From the NCBI GenBank assembly GCA_036365145.1, contig JAEOAD010000004.1, positions 54,372,001 through 54,436,000 on the forward strand: a stretch of 64,000 nucleotides of DNA, read 5' to 3'. Made by a program: the position numbers and the translations under genes. The DNA comes from Orientallactaga sibirica (lineage: Eukaryota; Chordata; Mammalia; Rodentia; Dipodidae). This document shows positions 11,610 to 24,397 of the stretch, piece after piece (positions within the stretch are counted from its first letter, which is position 1; every line of letters starts with the position of its first letter). The notes under the pieces are model-generated. The model was not told where the DNA came from, searched no databases, and saw only the letters and a program-made list of their open reading frames with translations.

Positions 11610-11815
11610 GGAGCCTGGAGAGATGATTCCATGCTTAAAGACACTTGCTTGCAAAGCCAGCTGTTCCTGGTTTGATTCCACAGCTCCCATGTAAAGCCAA
11701 ATGCAAAAAGTGGCTAAGCATCTAGCATTTGTTTGCAGTGACAGGAGACCATGGTGTGTGTGTACACACACACACACAAAACACAAATATAAACATTTAA
11801 ACATTTTGTAAAAAT
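11610..11815 (+). repeat. Old B2-like SINE, plus strand
   Basis: The head GGAGCCTGGAGAGATGATTC and the body (GGTTTGATTCCACAGCTCCC) are followed by a CA repeat (11760-11778) where the CT tract would be. Confidence 0.78.
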
Positions 11816-11892
11816 AAAAGATCACTCTAATTAAATTCCAAATTGACACAATTCCTAATTGCATCCTTCGTAAGCACAGCACAGACAGTCAT

Positions 11893-11911
11893 TTTTTTTT
11901 TTTTTTTTTTT
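11893..11911 (+). repeat. T homopolymer
   Basis: A run of about 19 T next to the inverted ~105-bp repeat copy at 11920. It may be the complement of that repeat's A tail. Confidence 0.7.
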
Positions 11912-11917
11912 TCTGAA

Positions 11918-12030
11918 AAGCCAAAGGAGAAAGTAAGTGGAGAGAGTGCAGAATGTGGTTTTCCAGGGCCAGAGAATGATTCACTTGCTGGAATGGAGAT
12001 AAGCTGTGGGGGACTGATGAGAAAATAAAA
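11918..12030 (-). repeat. Uncharacterised ~105-bp repeat, copy 2 (inverted)
   Basis: It is the reverse complement of 9691-9797: AGTAAGTGGAGAGAGTGCAG through GGGGGACTGATGAG. With copy 1 it forms an inverted pair about 2.2 kb apart. The T run on its left is consistent with a retroposed, A-tailed unit. Confidence 0.7.
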
Positions 12031-12038
12031 TAGGAGTA

Positions 12039-12041
<3 letters not shown>

Positions 12042-12078
<37 letters not shown>

Positions 12079-12239
12079 AGAGTGAGAATGAGCACACCAG
12101 GTCCTCTAGCCACTGCAAACGAAATCCTGATGCATGCACCACCATTGTGCATCTCACTTAAGTGGGAACTGAAGAATCAAACCTGAGTCCTTATGCTTTG
12201 CAGGCATGTACCTTAACTGCTAAGCCATCTCTCCAGCCC
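12042..12239 (-). repeat. B2-like SINE, minus strand
   Basis: A T run, GA-rich start, body (GGTCCTCTAGCCACTGCAAA) and CCATCTCTCCAGCC. AGGAGTAATCC (12031-12041) and AGGAGTAATTC (12240-12250) form the target-site duplication. Confidence 0.92.
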
Positions 12240-12309
12240 AGGAGTAATTCTTATAGAGAACCCGACTAAGTATTCCTAGACATTTGAAGGAAAGTACACA
12301 GCAAAGGGA

Positions 12310-12528
12310 CTTTTTTTTTTTTTTGAGAGAGACACAGAGAGAGACAGAGAGAGAGGGAGAGGAAGACAGAGATGGGTGGGCCAGCAGCCTCGCAGCTGCT
12401 GTGAATGAACTCTGGATGCTCGCCCCCTTGTGGGCAAGCACAACATTGCGCCCTTGCATCACTGCATCTGGCTAAACGTGGGACCTGAAGACTGGAATCG
12501 TGGTTCTTAGGCTTAGCAGGTAGGCTCC
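12310..12528 (-). repeat. B2-like SINE, CAGCAG-subtype, tail half of a split copy
   Basis: It runs from a T tract through GGCCAGCAGCCTCGCAGCTG to GGCTTAGCAGGTAGG. It is then interrupted by an LTR, and the remaining head complement resumes at 12878-12911. Confidence 0.9.
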
Positions 12529-12877
12529 TGTTGCAGTCAGGTTCGCATTGCTGGCAGAAATCACCTGACTAAAAGAAGCTTATGGGAAAAAAGAGGTTTA
12601 TTTTGGCTTACAGGCTCGAGGGGGAAGCTCCATGATGGCAGGAAAAATGGTGGCGTGAGCAGAGGGTGGACATCACCGTCTGGTCAACATAAGGTGGACA
12701 ACAGCAACCGGAGAGTGTGCCAAACACTGGCAAGGGGAAGCCGGCTATAATACCCATAAGCCCGCCCCCAACAATACACCACATCCAGGAGGCTTTAATT
12801 TCCAATTGCCATCAGCTGGGGAGACTAGCATTCAGAACACTTAAGTTTATGGGGGACACCTGAATGACACCACCACA
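12529..12877 (-). mobile_element. Solo MaLR-type LTR inserted in a SINE, minus strand
   Basis: It has TG...CA termini (TGTTGCAGTCAGG ... CACCACCACA on the plus strand). On the minus strand it starts TGTGGTGGTGTCATTCAGG and contains CCCCAGCTGATGGCAATTGG, the LTR plan of MaLR elements. It splits the SINE at 12310-12911, so it is the younger of the two. I could not find a clean 5-bp duplication. Confidence 0.82.
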
Positions 12878-12911
12878 GTGCTTTAACTGCTAAGCCATCT
12901 ATCCAACCCCA
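12878..12911 (-). repeat. B2-like SINE head, other half of the split copy
   Basis: GTGCTTTAACTGCTAAGCCA followed by TCTATCCAACCCC is the head complement that completes the SINE broken at 12528. Confidence 0.88.
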
Positions 12912-13754
12912 AAGGGACATTTTTTACATCTTAAAAATATATTTTTATTAGCTGGCATTAAAATTGCTCCAATTGCTGTTAAATTCTGAAGAATTTGCTA
13001 TCTACAAATTACGAGGAGAAGGGCTACACTATAGTCAATGAATGAATCCTTTGAAATACCTTAGGAAGAATCTTGCACATGAAGGCCACACACACTTCGG
13101 TGAAAGTACAGCATCCCTGTTGGGAATCTACAAAGAGAAAACAACAGCCTAAGTGCACAGAGTGGAAAGGGACAAAGGCAGATGGGAAGATAGGAGGAGG
13201 CAGCTACTCTCCTGTCATTAACTACTTGCTCTTTACCCTTTCAAATTTGTTCATATTTATTACTTTTTGCCGGTTTTTGTTCATGTGGTTCAGTCTCTTC
13301 CATTTTATTTCTTTCTATTCCCTTTGCCTTTGAAGGTAATAGCTATTGTAAAGCTGTTTCACTGCAGGAACTGAATCCTCTATAGTGTGCTTCTCCTTGT
13401 ACAGGAACAAGAACACATTTTCTGTGTGAAGCATTTAGAACATTGTCTGGCTGCCTAACTTCTAAGTCAAGAGCATATTTCCCCCTTTCCCACTTTTGAG
13501 TTATGTTAACTATCAAAGAGAAACATGACTTTTGGGAATTAGGAAAATGTCCTGTGTGATTGCATAGGCACAAAGTAGCTTAGAAGTTTTTCTTATCAGA
13601 GAAAAATATATGATCAAAATTCCCTTTGAAACCTGTTACTGAAAATGCAGAATGTAAGTGAAAGAGGGGCACAATTATATGACTTTGATGGAACAACATT
13701 CTGGGAAAATCCTTTAAATGTGTACTGGCTTTCTTTTTATTTGCTCCGTGTGTA
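12912..13754. other. Unique DNA
   Basis: No gene recognised. The plus frame at 13073-13333 and minus frame at 13343-13573 show no domain. Confidence 0.5.
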
Positions 13755-14075
13755 TGTGTGTGTCTGCTGCTGAGTGTGTGGGCACTCTTGTATATATAAC
13801 TGAATCAGAAGACAACTTCTGGTGATGGTCTTCACCTTCCACCTCGTTTTATAAATGGTCTGTCATTATTTGCTGCTGTTTTCATGAGGCTAGCCAGCTG
13901 GCAGGCTTCCAGAGATTCTCCAGGCTCTGCTCCCTTCTCATTGTAGATATTCTGTGATTACAGAGGCTGACCACCGTTTCCAATTGGCATAGATCCTGGG
14001 GATTCAAATTCAGGTACTTATGAATTCATAGCAAGTGTCTTATACATTGAGCAACTTTGTCAGCACTCTTTATTT
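13755..14075 (-). repeat. Old rodent SINE (B3/B4-like), minus strand
   Basis: A TG-rich start is followed by GGCTAGCCAGCTGGCAGGCT, a CTCTGCTCCC block, ATTCTGTGATTACAGAGGCT and TGGGGATTCAAATTCAGGT. I know this order from old composite rodent SINEs. Similar remnants lie at 53350-53610 and 61750-62025. Confidence 0.6.
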
Positions 14076-14610
14076 ATTTTTAATCTTGGCTTTATTAATT
14101 TGGGGACAGTTTTGGAAATCACAGTCAGCAAGTTGAACCTGCTAGCCGGGTTTGCTTCCTTTATGCAACATGCTCAGACTCCAGCTAGATGACAAAGCAA
14201 TGGTCTAGTGTGTGCCAGATCCTGTGTCCATTGAGGCATGTAAATCAGAAGTATAGTTTTCTTCCCAGAGAACCAGCCAGTCCTCCTGTGGACACTGCAT
14301 TAAGGGATCACTGCTTAGAGACTGTTTCCAATGCCTTCCTAAAAAAGCCTACAACTAATGGTTCAGTGGTGGCGATAGCAGCCTCAGTGAAAGCATTCTA
14401 AAAATATAGAACCTTTCAAAGTCTCTGCTGACATAGAAGGTCCAGAAATGACTTCGGGATTATTGCTCTAGGAATATATTCAACCCAGGGGGCATGCACT
14501 AAATAAAACAAGACCAAGAATATCAGATAAGCTATACTTCCCCTGGAAAACTCTACCCTCTTGTCTCGTGGTTTCCACCTGTCATTCTATAGTCTTCTTT
14601 GTTATTATTA
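14076..14610. other. Unique DNA
   Basis: Nothing recognised. Confidence 0.5.

Positions 14611-14658
<48 letters not shown>
14611..14658 (+). repeat. (TA)n microsatellite
   Basis: More than 20 uninterrupted TA units, likely polymorphic in length and able to form a cruciform. Confidence 0.95.
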
Positions 14659-14659
<1 letters not shown>

Positions 14660-14705
14660 GTACATTTTTTTGGTCCTGCAAAGTGCACCTGTATTTTGAA
14701 AAGAA

Positions 14706-15087
14706 TGTGGTAGTTTGAATATATGTCCCCCAATATATTCAGTGTTTTACTAGTTAAAGTTTGCATCTGCAATCACCTTGCTAAAGGCAATGTCACTGGG
14801 GGCTGGTCTTAAGGTGTGGATTTGAGATTCCATTGTAAAGATATGCAAATGTGCCTAGCAGGAGTTCCTGAAGTGTGCTGTGTGACTTTTTGGCTGTAGT
14901 TTTGCTCTGTGTGCAGTGGTGGCTGGTTGGTTTCTCTCTCTCTGTTTGACCCTGCGAAAGCAGGCTGCTTTTCCTGCCTTTATGGAACTTCCCCTGGATC
15001 TGTAAGCTTCAATAAATAATATCCCTTCTTCCATAACTGTGCCTGGTCTGGAAGTTCATCTCAGCGAACCTGAAGCTGTCTGCTACA
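14706..15087 (+). mobile_element. Solo MaLR-type LTR, plus strand, complete
   Basis: It starts TGTGGTAGTTTGAATATATG and ends GAAGCTGTCTGCTACA. CTTCAATAAATAATATCCC carries the polyadenylation signal. A perfect 5-bp target-site duplication AAGAA (14701-14705 and 15088-15092) fits the ERVL/MaLR class. It is the same family as the LTRs of the full elements at 26396-34711 and 41065-42998. Confidence 0.93.
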
Positions 15088-15275
15088 AAGAATAATAATT
15101 ATTTTAATTCTTACAGGTGACTTTTTTCGGGGGATATTGAATTGCAGTGACAGAAGAGGTTTATCACCTGAACATAAAGTACACCAAAACAGTGATTTTC
15201 AGGTCATAACAAATGTACTCTGACCAATAATACTTTAAGAGAATTTGTATCAAATGTTTATTTTACTTTTTTATT

Positions 15276-15492
15276 TTATTTTATTTTATCTTATTTTATT
15301 TATTTGATAGAAAGATAAAAAGAGAAAGAAAGAGAGAACGGATATGCCAGAGCTTTCTGTCTCTGCAAACAAACACCAGACACATGTGCCACTTTGTGTA
15401 TGTGGCTTTATGTGGGTATTGACATATCAAACCCAGGCCTACTGGCTTTGCAAACAAGTGCCTTTCACTGCTGAACCATCTCTCCTGCTCCT
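15276..15492 (-). repeat. B2-like SINE, minus strand
   Basis: A TTTTA-rich tail complement, GA-rich stretch, diverged body (GCCAGAGCTTTCTGTCTCTG) and CTGAACCATCTCTCCTGCTC. Confidence 0.87.
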
Positions 15493-15824
15493 GGGTTAAA
15501 TTTTTAAAATCTATAAATTTCACATTAAAAGGTCAGAGTCTGCAGCATCTCTTGATCACTGGGAAGATCTGGTTGCCTTAGACATTCATTCACAAATTAC
15601 AAAAGTTAGCCAAAGCTGAGTAGCAGCCCCTCTTAAAGTATGAGACAATAGCAAAGGCTCCCTGTGCCTTGGCCTTGTTGGAAGAAGTATAGATAAATAT
15701 AACTGACTGCAAGGAAGCTGGGAAGCAACATGTGGTGAAACCTGAATGTAAAGCTTAGAAGTACAAAGTTGATTCTCTCCATATAAGCAATCAGATTTGA
15801 AGATTCCATGTTCAGAGTTTTGTT

Positions 15825-15855
<31 letters not shown>

Positions 15856-15900
15856 AAAGCCAAGAATGAGCATCTGAACCCAGAGATACCATTACATTAT
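15493..15900. other. Unique DNA with a TAAA microsatellite
   Basis: No gene is seen. TAAA repeats lie at 15830-15858. Confidence 0.5.
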
Positions 15901-15902
15901 TT

Positions 15903-15912
15903 TTATTTTGTT

Positions 15913-15952
<40 letters not shown>

Positions 15953-16140
15953 TGAGAGAGAAAGAAAAGCAGAGGGAGAGACACACAATGGGTGCACCAG
16001 GGCCTCCAGTCACTAAAAACGAACACCAGACGCATGTGCCATCGTGTGCATCTGGCTTTACATGAGAAATGGGGAACTGAATTGGGATCCTTTGGCTTTT
16101 TAGGCAAGCACCTTAACTGCCAAGCCATCTCTCAAGCCCT
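15903..16140 (-). repeat. B2-like SINE, minus strand
   Basis: A long TTTA tail (about ten units), body GGGCCTCCAGTCACTAAAAA, ATCTGGCTTTACATGAGAAA and CCATCTCTCAAGCCC. Confidence 0.9.
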
Positions 16141-19100
16141 ATGTTTTATTATTTCTTTTAAATGTAACACATGTAGTGTTTATTCTGAGCCAAATATTAT
16201 TTTAGATATTTTTTCTTAAATTTATGGTTTTAATTGCTATATTTTTCTCTATAATTAGACTTTACTCCACTTAGTCATTGCTATGAGTTTGGTACTTATA
16301 TCATTCTTATGTTGCATTTTGGATAAACATTTGGGATCCTAGAGCAGATGAGGGCTAGCTACAAGTTCAGTAATGATCTCTGGCATGCCACCTCCCAACT
16401 ACTCTAAAGTGAACTGTAACTTTGATTCTGTCATTTGTGTGCCTCTTTAAATGGTGGCAATAAGTGCAATCCTTTATATTAATATCTACTATGTACTGCC
16501 ATGCTAGGTATAGGAACCAGGATCAGGTGATTCCATAGATATCCTTAGTTTGTACATATGGCTGTCCTAACAGTCAGAATACCACTCTGGTCTCCCTTTC
16601 CCCTTTTATGGTGTCTGTAGTGTTGTTTTTGTTTGTTTCTCCCAGAGGGTATTGGGTATATATATATTCTTTATAGGTGCATAGAGGATAAAATGTGGCA
16701 AAATGCTCACTGCCAAATCCATCGAAACATGTCTAGCAATTATTCTGATATTCCATGTAATAACTCTTCCATTTTGTGTCTAGTTCTTTTCACTCTTAGT
16801 AAATGACTTTGGAGATGATTTTCCACCTCTTCACGTGTCTCAATTTAAACCTTCATCTTTATCCCTGTCCATCCTTCCCTTTGATCATGTCTTAAGGGAC
16901 AGGACAAGCTGTTCTCATACACAGGGGGCTAATTATGCTACTTATGCCTCTAGACCTATTTACGTGTTCAGTTCTTTCAGAAATTAATCCTTCCTGATTT
17001 CATTGTTCTTACTTCTTTCCCTACTCTCGTTTCTTCCTCATTGGCCTGCACATGGATTTTAACATTTTGTTCTTCTTCTGGGCTATGTTAATGCTTTAGT
17101 GATTTTCTTAAATCTCTTTGAATCCTTTGTTCTTAAGACCCACACCCTAATCCCTATAAACTTTCTTATATTTTCTTTCAAATAATAATTGCTAAATTCC
17201 TATTCTATGCTATAGGATCTCCCAGATTAAGCAAAATAAAAGTTCATACCCTGTGAATCTTAAATATAGAAGGCAGCACAGTATATTAAATGAAAAAATA
17301 GGATATTGCATTTGAAAATTAATGATTTTAGAAGAAAACTAAGATTAACAAAAGAAATGGAGAAGTGGATGGGAAGTTGTCATTTCAAATAAGGCAGGGA
17401 GAGATGTAACTGAGAAGTAAGATTTGTGGTATGTAAAGAGTTCAGAAAGCCTCACAGTGCATATCTTGGCAAAGAAGAAGGCTAGATTTAAGGCCAGGGA
17501 AGTGAACACTGCACACTGGCTGAAGAATCACAAGATTCTGGCAGTCTGTCCACGAGGGGGAGAGGAGATGGAAGACACTGTGTCAGATGTGCAACATGAT
17601 TTCACCAATCAGCGTCCACTGTGTACCACATATCTTTCCCTCTTTTGACTAACCATTATGCATTTTTTTATGTTCAAGTTAGTCATAGTTCTTCCTCACC
17701 TCCTTCATCTTCACCTTGTTCATCGTGTTGTTATTCATAGAAACATTTATGTTTTTAGACACAAAAGATGTAGTTGATCATCTTTCTTCAATACAGGAAA
17801 GTCAAGTATGTAATTATCACAAAACATTTCTCCTGGAATATTTACATTTTTACTTAAATTACTTTTTAATTACAGTTAAAGTGTCTACTATGTAGTATAT
17901 GATAAAGGTTAATTCATATTCTCCAGTTTTGTTTTGAATATTTTAATTTAGCCATTACTAACTGATAATACTAATTTCCCTCTTAAAGGTTAATGGCCCT
18001 CAGTATCTGGGTGTCATTTTTAAATTTATAAATTCTGGGCCTGCTCTCTCAAGCACAAAGGAATATCCATGTAGTTCCTGCATATCACTTCAGGTATATA
18101 GCTTAGATAAAAAACAAACAAACAAGCAAACTGAAAGCAGTTAGGCATTTCATAGCTATTGGATTAGTTTGTGCTGATTTCTAAATATAAAGAAAAGAAT
18201 GACATTCTATGAATGTGAAACAATTGTAGGAAAAAATGAACTGGGAAAAGATACAATACTAAGCTTTGTCCTTGCATATTCTAGTGTGCTGTTAGGGAGC
18301 ACCATGGAACTGGGGATGTTCCTGCTTTCAGAAAGAGAATGCTCCCCACTCCAACTGTGTTCATTAAAGGTCTCAGTAACACACTCTGAAAAAACAAAGT
18401 GTAGATTAAAATGGCTAGACCAACCTCTGACTATGATTATTACTTTTTAAGCATGAGAGGCCATTTTAAACATTTTGAAAATGTATTTCCTATGTGAACC
18501 AGCATTATCCCAAGCCTTCTCCCTCCTATAGGCCGCTGTGTTTCACAGGTGGGTGACACAACTTCCCTTTGAGTGGAGACAATTACAGAAAAGTATGTAA
18601 CAAAAGCTCTGTTCTCTTCAGTGATTAAAAAAACAAAGCATATCACATAGATGAAAGAAACAGCGATATATTTTTGGAGGAGTATAACCACCTCTGATCA
18701 TTCTATATATCTGGATGATTGAGAATAAAACACTGGAGTAATAAGGCATATGTGAGCTCTCAACTGGGCTCTGCCGTAAATTAGATATGACCTTGTCAGG
18801 TTACTTAACACTTTGGAACTTTACTCACTTTATCTGTGAGATGGGAACAGCAGAGATGCCTAGCACAGGATTTTTTGGGGAGAACTAATCAGGCACGCAA
18901 AGTACCCAGAAGCTATTGAACATAGGAATTCTTTCTATGAGGATATCATCGCTCATCATCAAGATCATTGATATCATTACTGATGCCATTTAAAGAGATC
19001 ATCGTGTCCCCCCTGCACACCCACTTTCTCAATTTTATGAAGTTCTAATTTCCTGAAATTATGTAGGGTGAAGGCTGAAGCATTAAATATGTTTCCAAGG

Positions 19101-20219
19101 TTTGCAAGGTTGACTGAACCATCCCATTGCTGCAAAGCTGCAGTCTCCACTGAAGCCCCTTAAGTCTTCCTATCTGAAAATTGGGAACACAAAAGATTTT
19201 ACATTTAGTCGAGCACTCTTGTGTGACTTGAAAGTGTACCACTGTGGGTAAGCACAGCAGAAGCTCATCTGAAATATCAGAATCCTTGAAATGTGAAGTC
19301 TGACTTTTAAATCAAGTACATTTGTGTGGAGTGTTTTCTTTCCAACGTTCTAATTTTACTGTATCATGAATGTTCCAGCTGGAGTCACCACTTAACAGTT
19401 GGTTTCAAATGTTTAAACTTAAGTGAAGTGCATTTTTTTTGTTGTTGTTGTTGTTTTAAATTTGGTCCTAAAATTCACTGAAAAGAAAAAAGTGCTAACT
19501 TCATTATTAAAAGAGTGACCTTTTGCTGGCTCTTCCTGTGAGTGAGTAAGGGAGATGTTAGATCAGCAAAGGCCAAATAAAAATCTGAAGCTGTTTGAGA
19601 TTTGCCAATCATTCAAAAGATAGAGCATTCTGTTATCTCAGTCCTTGGATAACGAGGAGGATCTTATCTGCACCAATACCCATAGGTCCATGCATCACTT
19701 CCACAGTTTAGACTATAACAACCTTATGCCAGAAGAAACAACATCATCTGCTGGTACATAATTCAATAGTGAAGCACAAAGCTCATGGCTTGAACCCACC
19801 TTGTTTGTTTATTGTTCTGAAAAGGCCAATCTTGTATACTAGTCCAGTCTTCCTATTTTTGCATCCTTTCTACTTAAGCAGAGCCATGAGGATAATAAAA
19901 TCACCATTACACCTTTCAGTTGAACAAACTGGTACTTAGTTAAAATAATTTTGATTGTGACACCTCATACCTGTTTTCACTTAAACAGGTATCTGTGCTT
20001 TCTACATGAAGACATGTGTTTTCGATTGCTAAAAAGGCATGCATTAAAAGTACAACACTGTCTGCTGGGATATTACATAACATTATGCAGTTTGTAATTA
20101 TTTAAGTTAGGATAAGTTTTGTGGATATTATGAAATATATTGTCACTTCTTGAGCATAATATGATTTAAATATGTTTTTCTAGTGGGGGAATTTATATGA
20201 ATAATATAAGACCTAATTA
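16141..20219. other. 4.1-kb block without recognisable repeats
   Basis: This is the longest repeat-poor stretch in the left arm. I see no coding frame above 85 codons and no clear exon with splice signals. A (GTT)n run lies at 19441-19456. Confidence 0.5.
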
Positions 20220-20335
20220 TATACACATTCTGACTTAAGGCCTGGCAATACAGCTCCATAGTACAGAGCATGTTTTGAATGCTTGAAATCCTGGGTTCAC
20301 TTTCTAGCACCACACACACATGCACAAAAATTATA
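20220..20335 (+). repeat. Old tRNA-derived SINE fragment, plus strand
   Basis: AAGGCCTGGCAATACAGCTC, then TTCACTTTCTAGCACCACAC and a CA tail resemble a degraded rodent SINE head and body. Confidence 0.5.
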
Positions 20336-22145
20336 AAATAATGATGATTTATAAAAATATGCCCCAATTCATAGTTAGAAATTCTATAAAAGTACTAAGA
20401 AATATAACTCAATTATTTTACATTTTACCTTTCTTATTTTACTAAAACATAGATTTTTTTTAAAGTGAGAATTCTTAATGAACTTTATGTGCATTCATTA
20501 TGCATTGACAACTATATTTTAGATAAGAATTTGATTGAGAACACGCAGAGAGAAAAGGTATCCGGGCATGTTTTTGGTGACATTGCATACTGTCTGGCTG
20601 TAAAGCCATTTTGTCTTCAATCACTAGAAAAGCCAATTGGGGTTCCTGTGGAGACAGCTGGTTAACACTCAGACTCACTGCAGCAGGGAACCTGCATAAG
20701 GAAATAGAAAGAAAATGGCTCTCCCATTGCACAGTAGGGTTCTTTTCCTGTTTTCTAGAGCTGGAGAGAGAAAGTCTAACTAGCTGAGGCTGTGGACACT
20801 TGAATCTCCTATTTAAAAGTAATAAAAAGACAAATATTCTGAAATGTTGATCCCAACTTTCCCCTTGAACTCATACAACCCAGTAATCATAGACTATAAC
20901 TTCTATACAACCATATGTTGAATGTCAAGGCAGTTTAAACTCATGAGAGAAAAAAACAATAATGCCCATAATAACTTTCCCCAAAATTTCAATAATTGGA
21001 TTGTTTCATTAATTGACTTTTTCATTATTGTTATCAAACACATTAAAGTAAAACTAATGTTTTGCCATTATTCTGTTCCTTTTAGTATTCAATTTTATCA
21101 ACACCTGCCTACATAGGAAGTAGGTATATTTCTCTAAGGGAACTGAAAAATAGGATATATGTGATTTAATCAATGTCAGACATAATTTAATTGGCTGGAG
21201 AAGCATGACAGGATATCTAAATCTTTATTTGTTCTCTGAACAATATTACCACAACCTGTTATCTGTTATGAATAGATTTTCACTTATAGTTGTATGTTAA
21301 TATTATAATTTTTATTATATCACTTTAAATGTATTTGAATAATAGAAATCACAATATTTCTATAAGCCAATATTATTGAATCTTCCATATTTTCCATATT
21401 AATAAAAAAGTTTTTAAAATTTATTTTTTTATTGTATTTAATTTATTTAATATTTATTATTTTCTTGCTCTTTTATCTAAGAAAGGTCCAGGCCAATTAT
21501 TTGGCTAAAGCTCTTTTACTATATCTATAATTTTATTAAGATCATGCATGGTATCTCAGAAGTACAAGAAATTTTAGCTAAAAGAAAATAGAGTCAGTAT
21601 TTCAAAGGATCTTTGTTATTTTTATAGTGAAGTTTTGACTATGGAGACAGATAAGCCTATCTTGAAAAAGTCAATTTTAGTCACAGGCCAAATTGTCCAG
21701 TTAAATTTAGATGTTATAGTTTATGGTTCTCTATTTCTTTTAAAGGTAAGACATTGCAGCCACATAGACACTATATATCATGTTTAATCTTGTCTGTGTT
21801 AAATATCAATGTCATATCAAATTTGTTTTATTAAAGTATAATATTTTATTTATAATAATAATAATAATAATAGAGATATGTTTATAAAATCATTTCCTCC
21901 TCTGACATTTCAAATTTCATATCCTCTAAGCACATAATGCTTAAATCTCCTGAGTCATGTGACTATATTCATTTGGGGAAGTGAAGTATAAAGGTTGCAT
22001 TCAGCCAGTTATATTGTTGGATTTTAATACTATGTCTCATTCTTCTCATTCATTAAGCTTATAGTAATTCAGATGATTCAAACATAATATGAGGATAGTA
22101 ATGAATCATGGTTTTTTTTTTCTTTAAGGCAACAGACTAGCCTTT
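20336..22145. other. Unique, strongly AT-rich DNA
   Basis: No gene or interspersed repeat recognised; an (ATA)n run lies at 21857-21872. Confidence 0.5.
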
Positions 22146-22146
22146 T

Positions 22147-22374
22147 TAAAAAATATATTTATTTTTATCTTGAGAGTGAAACAGAAGAGAGAGATGGGAG
22201 AGAAAGAGGGAGAGAGAGAATATGGGCAAACCAGGGCCTTCAGCCACTGCAAACAAACTCTAGATGTATGTGTCACCTTGTGCGTCTGGCTTACGTGGGT
22301 CCTGGGGAATCGAACCTGGGTCTTTTGGCCTTGTAGACCAGCACCATAACCACTAAGCCATTTCTATAGCCCTA
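22147..22374 (-). repeat. B2-like SINE, minus strand
   Basis: Tail complement, GA-rich stretch, GGGCCTTCAGCCACTGCAAA, GGGAATCGAACCTGGGTC and CCATTTCTATAGCCC. CTAGCCTTTT occurs on both sides (22139-22148 and 22373-22382). Confidence 0.92.
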
Positions 22375-22382
22375 GCCTTTTC

Positions 22383-22604
22383 CACGCAAGGGCAAGAAGA
22401 GAGAGAGAGAGAGAGAGAATTGGCACACCAGGACCTCCAGTCACTGTAGTCGAACTCCAGACACATGCGACATTTTGTGCCCATGTGCAACCTTGAGAAC
22501 TTGCATCACCTTGTGTACCTGTCTTGTGTGGGACCTGGAGAATTGAACATGGGTCCTTAGGCTTTTCAGCAAGTGCCTTAACTGCTAAGCCATCTCTCCA
22601 GCCG
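22383..22604 (-). repeat. B2-like SINE, minus strand
   Basis: It directly follows the previous copy: GAGA repeat, CCAGGACCTCCAGTCACTGT, then a short extra block (TTGTGCCCATGTGCAACCTT) and CCATCTCTCCAGCC. Confidence 0.9.
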
Positions 22605-24260
22605 AAATCATGGCTTTTTAAAATAGGGATCAAATGAGATATTGTAAATGATTGGTATATCTATGACTACTATTTACCTTAACTTACAAACAAATTTTAA
22701 TTTTTAACACATCTCTATACTTCAGATCATATTTCAGGTCTTCACTCCCCTTCAGAGTGTTTATGGAGTCCCTACTGACAGCTAGAACAATGGAATAACC
22801 TTACATTTCCAAAGTTCAATCAAACCAGACTTCTTAGGGAACATATAATCTAATTTGAAAACTATTGAGACAAAATTATTATTGTCATTGCGGACTAAAA
22901 AGGGTTATGTGGAAGAGGTAATCTCCAAGTGAGTGTTTTGAGGGAGACACTACTATGATAAAAAATTAAGAGAGGTGCCTGCCAAAACAGAGATGAATGC
23001 ATGCAAGACCATAGTTCTCGGAGAGAAAGGAAAATTATAGACGCCGTGCTTAAAACCATGAATAATAATTTAATTAGGAATCTGACTTCTTTCCTTACAA
23101 TATTGGAATGCATGTCAAGTTCTCTCCTATCACATCTACAATGCACTGTTTGAAAGATTATCATGGTATAATTGTTGCAATTAGTTTTATCCTATTATAA
23201 GCAATTTAATGGGTAATATCATTTGAGGTACAATATTTCATTGATTGTACTAAAATGATAAAGTGTGAAATTCTGTGCATAGTGTGATATGACAGCTGAG
23301 ATGCTTCAATATCCTGACAGAAAGGAGGGGGCACTGCATGTAAATCTAGTTGTTTGTAAATGCCACAGATAATGTTTTGCTTATGACAATCATTAGCTAC
23401 AACAATAATATTTAGTGATGTTTATCATCCAAACATATGGATGTTTTACTGTCCTTTATTTTAAAAGGACTTGACTTTTTGAAAATGACATTTCTCTATG
23501 CAATGCTTTTACAGATAAATATTGGTAAAACTATACAATACTTTTGAGCACCAAGATCAAATTTTCATCTTGTTAAATTGAACTCTAACCTTTAACCTTC
23601 AGTTCAAATTGTTTAGACTATAATATTGAAGATGTCTCCTTTTTTTAAAATTGCCACATCTAGTGAAATCTAGCATGTCTGATCTTTCTTATCAAATTCC
23701 ATATTTTCTGGGTATTTGAGATTGAAAATAATAGGCACAAGTATTTTAAAATTATGAAAACACTCTACAAATAGATTTAAGCTACACTAAAATTTTGGAA
23801 CTAGTGTATAAACATTTAACAAAGGATTTATAAATAGCCTATTATGAAAATGCATATATATTAAAAATAGCCTCTAAGCATTTAATGAAGATGTAAAGTA
23901 GATTACCATGAATAAATTTTATTAGTAATAATTCACTGATGGTGAATTTAATAGTTCTGAAGGGAACTGAAGTATAATATGATTGCCATTTCTCATTAAC
24001 TGAACAAGTGATTATGTGGAAAATTATAGGTCCAGTTAAGTTATGAAACTAGTGATGTGGCACATTGGGTAAACATAAGAATAATATCTTTCCAAAGGAC
24101 AACCTGAAGCCTTTCAGGATAGCAAGTAATATTTAACTAGTTTAATGAGCCTTAACTTTCATTTTAAGTACAGCAAAATAGAGCTGTTGTATCATGTTCA
24201 TGCAGGAAAGAAAAAAAAAAAGTCTGAATCTAACCTAATGAGCAACAATTTTCCAATTTG
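22605..24260. other. 1.65-kb unique AT-rich block
   Basis: No gene or repeat seen; the minus frame at 22895-23164 has no recognisable domain. Confidence 0.5.
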
Positions 24261-24267
24261 TTAAAAG

Positions 24268-24397
24268 CTTTTCACTATAGTCCAGGCTGACCTGGAATTC
24301 ACTATGTAGTCTCAGGGCAGCCTCAAACTTATCCTGATCCTACTACTTCTGCCTCCCAAGTGCTGGGATTAAAGGTGTGGGCCACCACACCAGGCTA
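24268..24397 (-). repeat. B1 SINE, minus strand, tail lost
   Basis: GTCCAGGCTGACCTGGAATT, GCCTCCCAAGTGCTGGGATT and GGTGTGGGCCACCACACCAG are B1 blocks in complement. Confidence 0.92.

Noticed and set aside
18199..18450. 83-codon plus frame with mixed composition as a host exon
   Set aside because: No recognisable protein family and no clear splice acceptor or donor at its edges. The length is within chance for this base composition.
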